Shown here one piece after another: positions 48,951 through 57,000 of a DNA stretch of 64,000 nucleotides. Position 1 is the first letter of the stretch. Each line of letters begins with the position of its first letter. Source of the stretch: an uncultured Sphingopyxis sp. (GTDB taxonomy: Bacteria > Pseudomonadota > Alphaproteobacteria > Sphingomonadales > Sphingomonadaceae); NCBI RefSeq assembly GCF_900078365.1, contig NZ_LT598653.1, positions 372,001 to 436,000 on the forward strand, given 5' to 3'. Under the pieces are notes generated by a model. It saw only the letters and a program-made list of their open reading frames with translations. It was not told the DNA's origin and did no database searches. The translations under genes and the position numbers were made by a program.

Positions 48951-48968
48951 ATTATGTCTAGACATAAT
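48951..48968. promoter_or_regulatory. Hut operator, perfect 18-bp palindrome
   Basis: ATTATGTCTAGACATAAT is perfectly symmetrical and centred on CTAG. It sits between the divergent hutI and hutF and fits the TGT-n4-ACA core typical of HutC-type GntR regulators. A HutC-type gene lies just after hutF. Binding here would block the hutI promoter directly. Confidence 0.75.
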
Positions 48969-49019
48969 ATGAAGGCCGCGGTGGCATGGTTGGAGAGCAA
49001 GGGCGTGATTTGCCTGCTT

Positions 49020-49095
49020 CGTCACCCCGGACTTGATCCGGGGTCCCGCTTTTCCTTGGTGCTGAGCGGGACCCCGGATCAAGTCCGGGGTGACG
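49020..49095. repeat. Palindromic intergenic repeat, family R2
   Basis: Arms CGTCACCCCGGACTTGATCC and GGATCAAGTCCGGGGTGACG flank a loop. It lies between the hut operator and the hutF start, so it is likely transcribed as part of the hutF leader. It does not interrupt any recognised frame. Confidence 0.85.
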
Positions 49096-49154
49096 AGGAG
49101 GGGAGGCGAGCCTTTCAGAAACAATCGCTGTCGCCCACTGATGAAGGACCCGAG

Positions 49155-50504
49155 ATGCCAGCCTATTGGTTTGAACGCGCTTGGATGGACGGCCGCTGGC
49201 AGCGCGGGGTGCGGCTGCGCTTCGCAGAGGGCCGCATCGCCTCGATCGAGCCGGGCGTTGCGGCGGACGCGGACGACGAGCGCCACCGCGCCGCGCTGCC
49301 CGGCCTCTGCAACGTCCACAGTCACGGATTCCAGCGGGGCATGGCGGGATTGTCCGAACGCCGCAGCCGCCCCGACGACAATTTCTGGAGCTGGCGCGAG
49401 ATCATGTACCGCTTCCTCGACCGGCTGACGCCCGAGGATGTTGCGGCGATCACCGCGCAGGCCTATGCCGAGATGCTCGAGACCGGCTTCACGCGCGTCG
49501 GCGAGTTCCACTATCTCCACCACGATCCGGCGGGCGGTCGCTACGCCGATCCGGCCGAGATGGCGGGTGCGATCGTCGAGGCGAGCGACACGGCCGGGAT
49601 CGGGCTGACGCTGCTGCCCGTCTTCTACGCGCACGGCAATTTCGGGGCGGCGCCGCCGAGCGCCGGCCAGCGGCGCTTCCTGAGCGACATCGACGGTTTT
49701 TCCGCGCTGGTCGACGCGGCGCGGGGGAAGCTTTCGGGCGACGCGAATCTCGGTGTCGCGCCGCACTCGCTTCGCGCCGTGACGCCCGACGAACTCGCGG
49801 CGCTGCTCGAGATGTCGCCGGCCGGCCCGGTGCATATCCATGCCGCCGAACAGGTGAAGGAAGTCGCCGACTGCGTCGCGTGGAGCGGCGCGCGGCCGGT
49901 CGAGTGGCTGATCGACAACGCCGGGGTCGACGAACGCTGGTGCCTCATTCATTCGACACACCTCGCCGGACAGGAAGTGCCGCGGCTCGCCGCGAGCGGG
50001 GCGGTCGCCGGGCTGTGCCCGGTCACCGAGGCCAATCTTGGCGACGGCATTTTCCCCGCCGTCGATTATCTCGCCGCGAAGGGCCGCTTCGGGGTCGGCA
50101 CCGACAGCAATATCCTCGTCGATGCGGCGCAGGAATTGCGCGCGCTCGAATATTCGCAGCGTCTGGCGCAGCGCGCGCGCGCCTTGCTCGCGGGTGAGGA
50201 AGCGCCGTTCGTCGGCGCCAACCTCTTCGCGCGCGCGGTGGATGGCGGCGCGCAGGCGCTCGGCGTCCCCGCTGGCCTTGCCGTCGGCCATGCCGCCGAC
50301 ATCGTCTCGCTCGACCTCGATCACCCCTCCTTCGCCGGGTGCGACGAAGCGACTTTGCTCGACCGCTGGATCTTCGCGGCGCGCGCGGGCGCGATCGACA
50401 GCGTGTGGCGCGGCGGCGTGAAGCGCGTCGAAAAGGGGCGCCATGTCGATGCCGGGGCGATCGCTGCGGCCTACCGCGCCTGCATCGCGCGGCTGCTCGC
50501 GTGA
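49155..50504 (+). CDS. hutF: Formimidoylglutamate deiminase
   Basis: Converts N-formimidoyl-glutamate to N-formyl-glutamate plus ammonia, step four of the Hut pathway. The 449-residue amidohydrolase has NVHSHGFQRGMAGLSERRS near residue 55 (metal histidines), HIHAAEQVKEVADC near residue 232 and LCPVTEANLGDGIFP near residue 287. ATG 49155 is preceded by AAGGA. The frame is open back to the operator through repeat R2, but those codons are repeat sequence. Its stop overlaps the hutC start. Confidence 0.95.
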   Translation: MPAYWFERAWMDGRWQRGVRLRFAEGRIASIEPGVAADADDERHRAALPGLCNVHSHGFQRGMAGLSERRSRPDDNFWSWREIMYRFLDRLTPEDVAAITAQAYAEMLETGFTRVGEFHYLHHDPAGGRYADPAEMAGAIVEASDTAGIGLTLLPVFYAHGNFGAAPPSAGQRRFLSDIDGFSALVDAARGKLSGDANLGVAPHSLRAVTPDELAALLEMSPAGPVHIHAAEQVKEVADCVAWSGARPVEWLIDNAGVDERWCLIHSTHLAGQEVPRLAASGAVAGLCPVTEANLGDGIFPAVDYLAAKGRFGVGTDSNILVDAAQELRALEYSQRLAQRARALLAGEEAPFVGANLFARAVDGGAQALGVPAGLAVGHAADIVSLDLDHPSFAGCDEATLLDRWIFAARAGAIDSVWRGGVKRVEKGRHVDAGAIAAAYRACIARLLA

Positions 50505-51181
50505 ACCCGGCACGCCGCATACGCGACGAGATCGCCGCAGCGATCCGCTCGGGCGAGTGGCGCCCGGGGGACCGGGTGCCGACCGAGCAGGAGCTTGCCG
50601 CGCGCTACGGCTGCGCGCGCGCGACGGTGAGCAAGGCGCTCGGCGAGCTCGCCGCGTCGGGCCTCGTCGAGCGGCGGCGCAAGGCGGGGACCTTCGTCGC
50701 ACATCCGCCCGTTCATTCGGCGGTGATGACCGTACCCGATCTCGCCGAACTGATCGCCGCGCGGGGCGAAGCCTATCGCTGGGATTTGATGGCAATCGCG
50801 ACCGCCGAAGCCGGCGAGGATGTCTGCCCGGGCCCGGCGCTGCGTATCGAGGGCGTGCATATGGCGGCGGGCGAAGCCTTCGCGCTCGAACGCCGCTTTA
50901 TCGCGCTCGATGAGGTGCCCGAGGCACAGGGAGCGGACTTTACCGGGGAGGCGCCCGGAACCTGGCTGCTCGGGCATATTCCGTGGACGCAGGCGCGGCA
51001 CGTCATCCGCGCGGTGACGCCCACGCGAAGGGAAGCGGGGCTGCTGGGCGTGAACGCGAGCGCCGCCTGCCTCGAACTCGACCGCACGACCTGGCGCGCC
51101 GGACGCGTCGTCACCCACGTCCGGCAACTGTTTCGCGGCGATCGCTTCGACCTGGTCGCGGATTTTAACGCCGGGCCGTGA
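50501..51181 (+). CDS. hutC: Histidine utilisation repressor, GntR/HutC family
   Basis: A 226-residue GntR-family regulator with an N-terminal winged helix (RIRDEIAAAIRSGEWRPGDRVPTEQELAARYGCARATVSKALGEL, written here in parts) and a C-terminal UTRA ligand domain (FALERRFIALDEVPEAQG). HutC proteins leave DNA when urocanate binds. GTG 50501 overlaps the hutF stop (GTGA), so repressor and deiminase are coupled. Likely target: the palindrome at 48951. Its 3' end overlaps the convergent permease gene by 17 bases. Confidence 0.92.
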   Translation: MNPARRIRDEIAAAIRSGEWRPGDRVPTEQELAARYGCARATVSKALGELAASGLVERRRKAGTFVAHPPVHSAVMTVPDLAELIAARGEAYRWDLMAIATAEAGEDVCPGPALRIEGVHMAAGEAFALERRFIALDEVPEAQGADFTGEAPGTWLLGHIPWTQARHVIRAVTPTRREAGLLGVNASAACLELDRTTWRAGRVVTHVRQLFRGDRFDLVADFNAGP

Positions 51182-52685
51182 CGGCGGAGCCGGCGATCCC
51201 GGCCTCGGCACCGGCGACGCGCGTCATCGCCAGCACGGCGAGCAGCAAGGTGACCGCGGCGAACGCCATCGTGTAGATCGGCTCGCCCGGAAACAGCGCC
51301 TGCATGATCGAGCCCATCACCGTCGCGACGAGCAGCTGCGGCAGCACGACGAACATGTTGAACAGGCCCATATAGATGCCGAGCTTCGCCTGCGGCAGGC
51401 TGGAGGCGAGGATCGCATAGGGCATGGCGAGCACCGACGCCCAGAAAATGCCGATGAAAATCTCGCTGACGATCAGATGCGACGGGTCGCGCAGCAGGAA
51501 GAAGCTCGCATAGCCTGCCGCGCCGCAGGCGAGCCCGATCATATGCGTGCGCGCCTGCCCCAGCCGCCGCGAAAGCCACGGCAGCAACGTCAGCGCGGCG
51601 ACGGCCGCAATGCCGTTATAGATGGCGAACAGTTCGCCGACCCAGTTGCTCGCTTCCTGATAGGCGGCGCTCGCGGCATCGGTCGCGCCATAATGATATT
51701 GGGCGACGATCGGCGTGGTGTTGATCCACATGATGAACAGCGCCGACCAACTGAAGAATTGCACGAGCGCGAGCCGCTTCATCAGTACCGGCATGCCGGC
51801 GAAATCGCCGACGATGCTCGACAGCATGTTGCGATCGTTTCCGCGGCGCGCCAGCATGATCGCCAGCGCGCTCGCGACGCCATATCCGGCGAGCAGCGCG
51901 CCAAGCAGCAGCACCTCGCGCAGCAACGCGAAGCGCATCTGGACAAGGGCGACGGCGACCCCCGCGGCGATCCAGCCGGCGCTCGCCGCATAGCCGCGCG
52001 AGGCGAGCGTACGGACGGCGGGCGCGTTGGCGGCGACCGGCGGCTCGAAGGCCGCCATCTCTTCGGGGCTATATTCGCGCGTCGCGACGACGGTCCACAG
52101 CACCGCGAGGAACAGTGCGAGGCCCCCGAACCAGAAGGCATAGCGCACGGTGTCGGGGATCTGCCCCGGCGGCGCGACATTGGCGACCCCCATCGCTTCC
52201 ATCAGGCTCGGGAACAGCGATCCCACGACCGCGCCGGTGCCGATGAAGGCGGTCTGCACGGCATAGCCGACGCTATGCTGGTCCTTGCCCAGCATGTCGC
52301 CGACGAAGGCGCGAAAGGGCTCCATCGAGATGTTGAGCGACGCGTCGAGGATCCACAGCATCATCGCCGCGAACCAGATCGCCGGGCTTTCGGGCATGAC
52401 GAACAGCGCGATGGCGGCGAGGATCGCACCGGCGAGAAAGTAAGGACGGCGGCGCCCGAGGCGGCCGAGCCAGGTTCGATCGCTTATATGGCCGATGATC
52501 GGCTGGACGAGCAGCCCGGTCAGCGGCGCCGCGACCCACAGGCCCGGCAGCTTCTCGATATCCTCGCCCAGCGACTGGAAGATGCGGCTCATATTCGCAT
52601 TCTGCAGCGCGAAGCCGATCTGGATGCCGAAAAAGCCGAAGCTGATATTCCACAGGCCGGCGAAACCCTGCCGCGGCTTGTCCAT
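51165..52685 (-). CDS. MFS sugar permease, maltose/maltodextrin type
   Basis: A 506-residue major facilitator protein with about 12 transmembrane segments. It has the motif GHISDRTWLGRLGRRRPYFLAGA between helices 2 and 3 (typical of the SUT/SLC45-like sugar branch) and MEPFRAFVGDMLGKDQ. In the maltose locus of Caulobacter a permease of this kind (MalY) takes maltose from the periplasm into the cell (recalled). ATG 52685 follows GGGAGAG. The matching palindrome at 52772 and the LacI-type gene upstream support membership in the mal regulon. Confidence 0.88.
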   Translation of the reverse strand: MDKPRQGFAGLWNISFGFFGIQIGFALQNANMSRIFQSLGEDIEKLPGLWVAAPLTGLLVQPIIGHISDRTWLGRLGRRRPYFLAGAILAAIALFVMPESPAIWFAAMMLWILDASLNISMEPFRAFVGDMLGKDQHSVGYAVQTAFIGTGAVVGSLFPSLMEAMGVANVAPPGQIPDTVRYAFWFGGLALFLAVLWTVVATREYSPEEMAAFEPPVAANAPAVRTLASRGYAASAGWIAAGVAVALVQMRFALLREVLLLGALLAGYGVASALAIMLARRGNDRNMLSSIVGDFAGMPVLMKRLALVQFFSWSALFIMWINTTPIVAQYHYGATDAASAAYQEASNWVGELFAIYNGIAAVAALTLLPWLSRRLGQARTHMIGLACGAAGYASFFLLRDPSHLIVSEIFIGIFWASVLAMPYAILASSLPQAKLGIYMGLFNMFVVLPQLLVATVMGSIMQALFPGEPIYTMAFAAVTLLLAVLAMTRVAGAEAGIAGSAVTARR

Positions 52686-52771
52686 CGCGTCTCTCCCTTG
52701 CGGCCGGTCGGCGGCTCTCGTCGGGTGAGGGTGTCGCAGCGCGCGCGGGAGAGAGCAAGCGCGGTGGGGTT

Positions 52772-52787
52772 ACGTATACGAATACGT
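52772..52787. promoter_or_regulatory. LacI-type operator before the permease gene
   Basis: ACGTATACGAATACGT is an inverted repeat (ACGTAT/ATACGT) with a CG-centred core. It shares GTATACGwATAC with the site at 54035. It is 87 bases before the permease ATG. Confidence 0.7.
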
Positions 52788-52841
52788 TGGGGGGTGGGCT
52801 CAGCCGATCCTCCCCGTGCCGGGGAGGATCGTTCGCTTCTT

Positions 52842-53876
52842 CTACACCGCCGTGCTTTGACGCCTGACAAGCCGCGCGGGCAGCATGCGCTGTTCGACCG
52901 GCTGGTCCTCGATGCGCGCGAGCAGCGCATCGACGAGCAGCGCGCCCGCACCCTTCATGTCCTGCATCACCGTGGTCAAGGTCGGCGAGGTCTGGCTGGC
53001 GGCGGGGATGTCGTCGAAGCCGATCAGCGCGACGTCCTGCGGGCAGCGGAGGTTCGCCTCGGCAAGCGCGCGCATCGCGCCGATCGCGATCAGGTCGCTC
53101 GCGGCGAAGATCGCGTCGAAGCGCCGCCCGCTGGCGAGCAGCGACCGCGCGGCGGCATAGCCCGATGCTTCCGACGACACGGCGCCCTGTTGCAGCCCCG
53201 GATCGGGGGCGATCCCCGCGGCGCGCATCGCGCGGCAAAGCCCGGTATAGCGATCCTGAAATTCGGGGGCATGGTCCGACGCGTCGCCGAGGAAGGCGAT
53301 ATGCCGCCGCCCGATCTCGACCAGATGCGCGCCCGCCAGCTCGCCCGCGCCGATATTGTCGGACCCGACGGTCAGCCCGATGCTGTCGTCCGAAACCGAT
53401 CCCCAGCGCACGAATTTGGTATCCATCTCGACCAGATGTTCGAGCTTGGTGCGATAGAGCTGATAGTCGCCATAGCCCAACAGGATGATGCCGTCCGACC
53501 GGTGGCTGTCCTGATAGGCGACGTGCCAGTCATTGTGCATCTGCTGGAAACTGATCAGCAGGTCATAGCCTTTGAGCGCGCATTGGCGCGTGATCGACCC
53601 CAGCATCGACAGGAAGAAGGGGTTGATCATCGATTCGTCGGGGGTCGGATCCTCGAAGAAGAGCAAAGCGAGCGTGTGGGTGCGCTGCGAACGCAGGCTG
53701 GAGGCATTCTTGTCGACGGTATAGTTGAGTTCGCGCGCGATGCGTTCGATGTTGGCGCGCGTCGCGGCGCTCACCGACTTGCTGCCGCGCAGCGCGCGCG
53801 AGACGGTGGGCTGCGAGACGCCCGCCAGATAGGCGATGTCGAAACTCGTCGGCTTGGCGGAGGGCTGGCGCCCCAT
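52842..53876 (-). CDS. LacI-family regulator of the maltose genes
   Basis: A 344-residue LacI/GalR regulator: helix-turn-helix and hinge at residues 14-65 (SFDIAYLAGVSQPTVSRALRGSKSVS) and a periplasmic-binding-protein-like core (DGIILLGYG, SDLIAIGAMRAL, VALIGFDDIPAA). I chose ATG 53876 because AGGGGAGA lies just upstream; the longer open frame lacks such a site. It is divergent from the TonB-receptor gene and upstream of the permease. Two identical-core palindromes in the flanking promoters are likely its operators. It would answer to a maltose-type sugar. Confidence 0.93.
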   Translation of the reverse strand: MGRQPSAKPTSFDIAYLAGVSQPTVSRALRGSKSVSAATRANIERIARELNYTVDKNASSLRSQRTHTLALLFFEDPTPDESMINPFFLSMLGSITRQCALKGYDLLISFQQMHNDWHVAYQDSHRSDGIILLGYGDYQLYRTKLEHLVEMDTKFVRWGSVSDDSIGLTVGSDNIGAGELAGAHLVEIGRRHIAFLGDASDHAPEFQDRYTGLCRAMRAAGIAPDPGLQQGAVSSEASGYAAARSLLASGRRFDAIFAASDLIAIGAMRALAEANLRCPQDVALIGFDDIPAASQTSPTLTTVMQDMKGAGALLVDALLARIEDQPVEQRMLPARLVRRQSTAV

Positions 53877-54034
53877 GCTCGTCTCCCCTGCCGCTGCGGC
53901 CTTGTCGCCGGTCGCGCGCGCCGCGAGTCTAGCGATTGGTCCCCTCGCTGCCAAGAATTTGCATGGCCCGGCCCCGGTTCGCGGCGCGGCGAAAGCGTGA
54001 CATTTCTGCGACAGCGCGGACCGCTGCATATTAT

Positions 54035-54049
54035 GCGTATACGTATACC
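54035..54049. promoter_or_regulatory. LacI-type operator between regulator and TonB-receptor genes
   Basis: GCGTATACGTATACC has the same GTATACGwATAC core as the site at 52772. It lies in the divergent promoter region, 144 bases before the receptor ATG and 159 bases before the regulator ATG, so it may control both. Confidence 0.7.
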
Positions 54050-54192
54050 CTATGGCGGCACGCCGCGATTGGTTTCAATTGCGAGGCTCAAGATGGGAAA
54101 GCCCACGCATCGGAGAGGAGCCTGACGGACGCGCCGCGTCCCCGGTCCGAAGCGCGGGTCAAGACCGCCCGTCCGTGCCAGGGGAGCCACAT

Positions 54193-56940
54193 ATGACCAT
54201 GCCGACCAATCTTCGCCGGGATGCCAGCGCCATTGCGCTCGGCCTCGCCTTGACCGCCTTTCTGCCCGGTGCCGCGATGGCGCAGGATGCGGACACCGCA
54301 CCCGTCGATGCCGCGGCGGCCGAAGACGCCATCGTCGTCACCGGCATTCGCGGCGCGATCAACAATTCGGTGCAGGCGAAGAAAAACAACACCTCGATCG
54401 TCGAAGTGATCTCGGCCGAAGACATCGGCAAGCTGCCCGATCTGTCGATCGCCGAATCGCTGTCGCGCCTGCCGGGCCTCGCGACGCAGCGCCTCGACGG
54501 CCGCGCCAATGTCGTGTCGATCCGCGGCCTCGCCCCCGACTTCACCACGACCTTGCTCAACGGCCGCGAACAGGTTTCGGAGGGCAACAACCGCGGCGTC
54601 GAGCTCGACCAATATCCGTCGGAACTCCTGAACGGCGCGGTCGTCTACAAGACCCACGACGCGTCGCTGATCGGGCAGGCGCTCGGCGGCACGATCGACA
54701 TGCGGACGGTGCGCCCGCTCGCCTATGGCCGCCGCGCGATCGCGGCCGGCGCGCGCTTCGAGGTCAACGATCTCGGCAAGCTCAATCCCGATATTTCGAA
54801 CAAGGGCTATCGCGCCAACATCTCCTATATCGACCAGAATGCCGACGGCACGCTCGGCTGGGCGATCGGCTATGCGCGGATGCAGTCGCCGACGGCCGAA
54901 GAGCGTTACAACGCCTGGGGTTATCCCGAGCTGACCGACGGGACGAACACCGCTTTCCTGATCGGCGGCGCCAAACCCTATGTGAAGTCGAACGAGCTGA
55001 AGCGCGACGGCGTGATGGCGGTCGTCGAATGGGAACCGAGCGACAAGTTCCACACGACGATCGACGCCTATTGGTCGCGGTTCAAGGACGACCAGCGGCT
55101 GCGCGGCATCGAGTTGCCGCTGGCATGGGGCAATTCCACGCTGACCGATTTCACGATCGAGGACGGGCTGGTGACGTCGGGCACCTGGTCGGGCACCGAA
55201 GCCGTGATGCGCAATGACGTCGTCCACCGCACCTCGACGATCATCGCGGGCGGCTGGAACAGCCAGTTCAAGCCCAACGACCGGCTGACCCTCGAACTCG
55301 ACCTCGGCTATTCGCGGCTCAAGAAGACCGAGGAAAATCTGGAAATCTATCTCGGCACCGGCCGCGGCGCGGGTGTCGGCGCACGCGAAACGGCGCTGGG
55401 TTTCCAGCTGCGGCCGAAGGGTGGCATCCTCCTCGACCCGTCGCTCGACTATGCCGATCCGAACCTGTTCCTGATCACCGACCCGCAGGGCTGGAACAGC
55501 TGCGGCGGCGCGGTTCCCAACTGCCAGGACGGCTTCGTCAACATGCCGAAGATCAAGGACGAGCTGAAATCGCTGCGCCTGCAGGCGACCCAGGAACTGG
55601 GCGGCGTGATCAGCAGCCTGCGCGTCGGCGCCAATTATTCGGATCGCGAAAAGAGCCTCGACGACCGCGGTTTCGTGCTGACCAGCAACGATTATCCGGT
55701 CAATACCGCGGTGCCCGCCGATTATCTCTACGACCCGGTGTCGCTCGACTTTATCGGTATCCCCGGCATGGTCGCCTTCGACAGCTGGCGCTATTACAAC
55801 GACGGCAACTATACGCTCACCGACGAAGCCGGCTGGACGCCGGGCCGCATCTTCAACGACTATAATGTCCGTGAAAAGGTGCTGACGGGGTTCATCCAGG
55901 CCAATTTCGATGCCGACACGGGCAGCACCCCCATTCGCGGAAATGTGGGTATCCAGATCGTCCACACCGACCAGACGGCATCGAGCTTCTATGCGCAGGT
56001 CGTCGGCGGACAGGTGCAGTCGACGCCGGTCACCGACGGTGCGACCTATACCGACTTCCTGCCCAGCCTGAACCTGACGGTCGAATTCGCCGACAACACC
56101 TTCCTGCGCTTCGGCGCCGCGCGGATGCTCGCACGGGCGCGCATGGATCAGCTGAAGCCGGGCGGCGGGGTCAATTTCGATGCGTCGAAGCGCAACAACA
56201 CCGACATTGAAGCCTCGCCCTGGTCGCTCGATCTGGGCAATGCGAAGCTCAGGCCGCTGATGGCCGACACCGTCGACGTCTCGCTCGAGAAATATTTCGG
56301 CCAGGGCGCTTATGTGTCGGTGGGCGGCTTCTACAAATATCTCGAAAATTATATTTATCGTCAGAGCGAAGCGTTCGACTTCACCGGCTTCGAGATTCCG
56401 GACGGCGGGACGGTCGCGACATATCAGGGGCTCGCCAACCAGTGGCGCAACGGCAGCGGCGGGCGCGTCTATGGCGCCGAAGCCTCGCTCTCGCTGCCCT
56501 TTGCGACCTTCACCCAGGCGCTCGACGGGTTCGGCGTGCTGGCGAGCGGTTCCTATACCCAGAGTCGCGTCCGCGAGGGCAGCGCCGACCCGATCGCCAT
56601 GCCGGGCCTGTCGCGCTGGGTCGTGAACGGAACCGCCTATTTCGAAAAGGCGGGCTTCCAGGCGCGCATTTCGGGCCGCTATCGCTCGAAATTCCTTGCC
56701 GAGGTTTCGGGCCTCAGCCTCAAGCGCGACCTGGTGACGGCGAAGAGCGAAATGGTCGTCGATGCGCAGATCGGCTATACCTTCCAGAGCGGCGCGCTCG
56801 AGGGGCTGGGCATCCTGCTCCAGGCGTCGAACCTGACGAACGAGCCGTTCGTGAACTATTACAACAATGATCCGCGCCAGATCCGCGACTATCAGAATTA
56901 TGGTCGCAATTTCATGGCGGGCGTCACCTACAAGTTTTGA
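54193..56940 (+). CDS. TonB-dependent receptor, maltodextrin uptake (MalA-like)
   Basis: A 915-residue outer-membrane receptor. The Sec signal ends in GAAMAQD near residue 31, and a TonB-box-like DAIVVTGIRG follows near residue 43. The plug runs to about residue 180 (IGKLPDLSIAESLSRLPGLATQR, VSIRGLAPDFTTTLLNGRE), then a 22-strand barrel ending in an aromatic strand and C-terminal Phe (GVTYKF). ATG 54193 lies after GGGGAG. Three sugar hydrolase genes and a LacI gene around it indicate maltodextrin import, not siderophore uptake. It parallels MalA of Caulobacter (recalled). Confidence 0.92.
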   Translation: MTMPTNLRRDASAIALGLALTAFLPGAAMAQDADTAPVDAAAAEDAIVVTGIRGAINNSVQAKKNNTSIVEVISAEDIGKLPDLSIAESLSRLPGLATQRLDGRANVVSIRGLAPDFTTTLLNGREQVSEGNNRGVELDQYPSELLNGAVVYKTHDASLIGQALGGTIDMRTVRPLAYGRRAIAAGARFEVNDLGKLNPDISNKGYRANISYIDQNADGTLGWAIGYARMQSPTAEERYNAWGYPELTDGTNTAFLIGGAKPYVKSNELKRDGVMAVVEWEPSDKFHTTIDAYWSRFKDDQRLRGIELPLAWGNSTLTDFTIEDGLVTSGTWSGTEAVMRNDVVHRTSTIIAGGWNSQFKPNDRLTLELDLGYSRLKKTEENLEIYLGTGRGAGVGARETALGFQLRPKGGILLDPSLDYADPNLFLITDPQGWNSCGGAVPNCQDGFVNMPKIKDELKSLRLQATQELGGVISSLRVGANYSDREKSLDDRGFVLTSNDYPVNTAVPADYLYDPVSLDFIGIPGMVAFDSWRYYNDGNYTLTDEAGWTPGRIFNDYNVREKVLTGFIQANFDADTGSTPIRGNVGIQIVHTDQTASSFYAQVVGGQVQSTPVTDGATYTDFLPSLNLTVEFADNTFLRFGAARMLARARMDQLKPGGGVNFDASKRNNTDIEASPWSLDLGNAKLRPLMADTVDVSLEKYFGQGAYVSVGGFYKYLENYIYRQSEAFDFTGFEIPDGGTVATYQGLANQWRNGSGGRVYGAEASLSLPFATFTQALDGFGVLASGSYTQSRVREGSADPIAMPGLSRWVVNGTAYFEKAGFQARISGRYRSKFLAEVSGLSLKRDLVTAKSEMVVDAQIGYTFQSGALEGLGILLQASNLTNEPFVNYYNNDPRQIRDYQNYGRNFMAGVTYKF

Positions 56941-56947
56941 CCGAATG

Positions 56948-56975
56948 AGCGGGCGGGCTTTTCGGCCCGCCCGCT
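56948..56975 (+). promoter_or_regulatory. Stable intercistronic hairpin after the receptor gene
   Basis: An 11-base perfect stem (AGCGGGCGGGC at 56948-56958 and GCCCGCCCGCT at 56965-56975) without T-run. It follows the receptor stop by seven bases and may protect the receptor message or partly end it, making receptor more abundant than the enzymes downstream. Confidence 0.6.
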
Positions 56976-57000
56976 TCCGGACGAGAGGGAATGGACGAAG

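Noticed and set aside
48954..49154. Extended N-terminus for hutF beginning at an ATG in the operator
   Set aside because: The extra 67 codons run through an R2 repeat and the operator; the ATG at 49155 has its own ribosome binding site and matches family N-termini.
54193..56940. TonB-dependent receptor as a siderophore receptor
   Set aside because: No Fur box or siderophore gene is near; the flanking genes are a LacI regulator, sugar permease and amylases.
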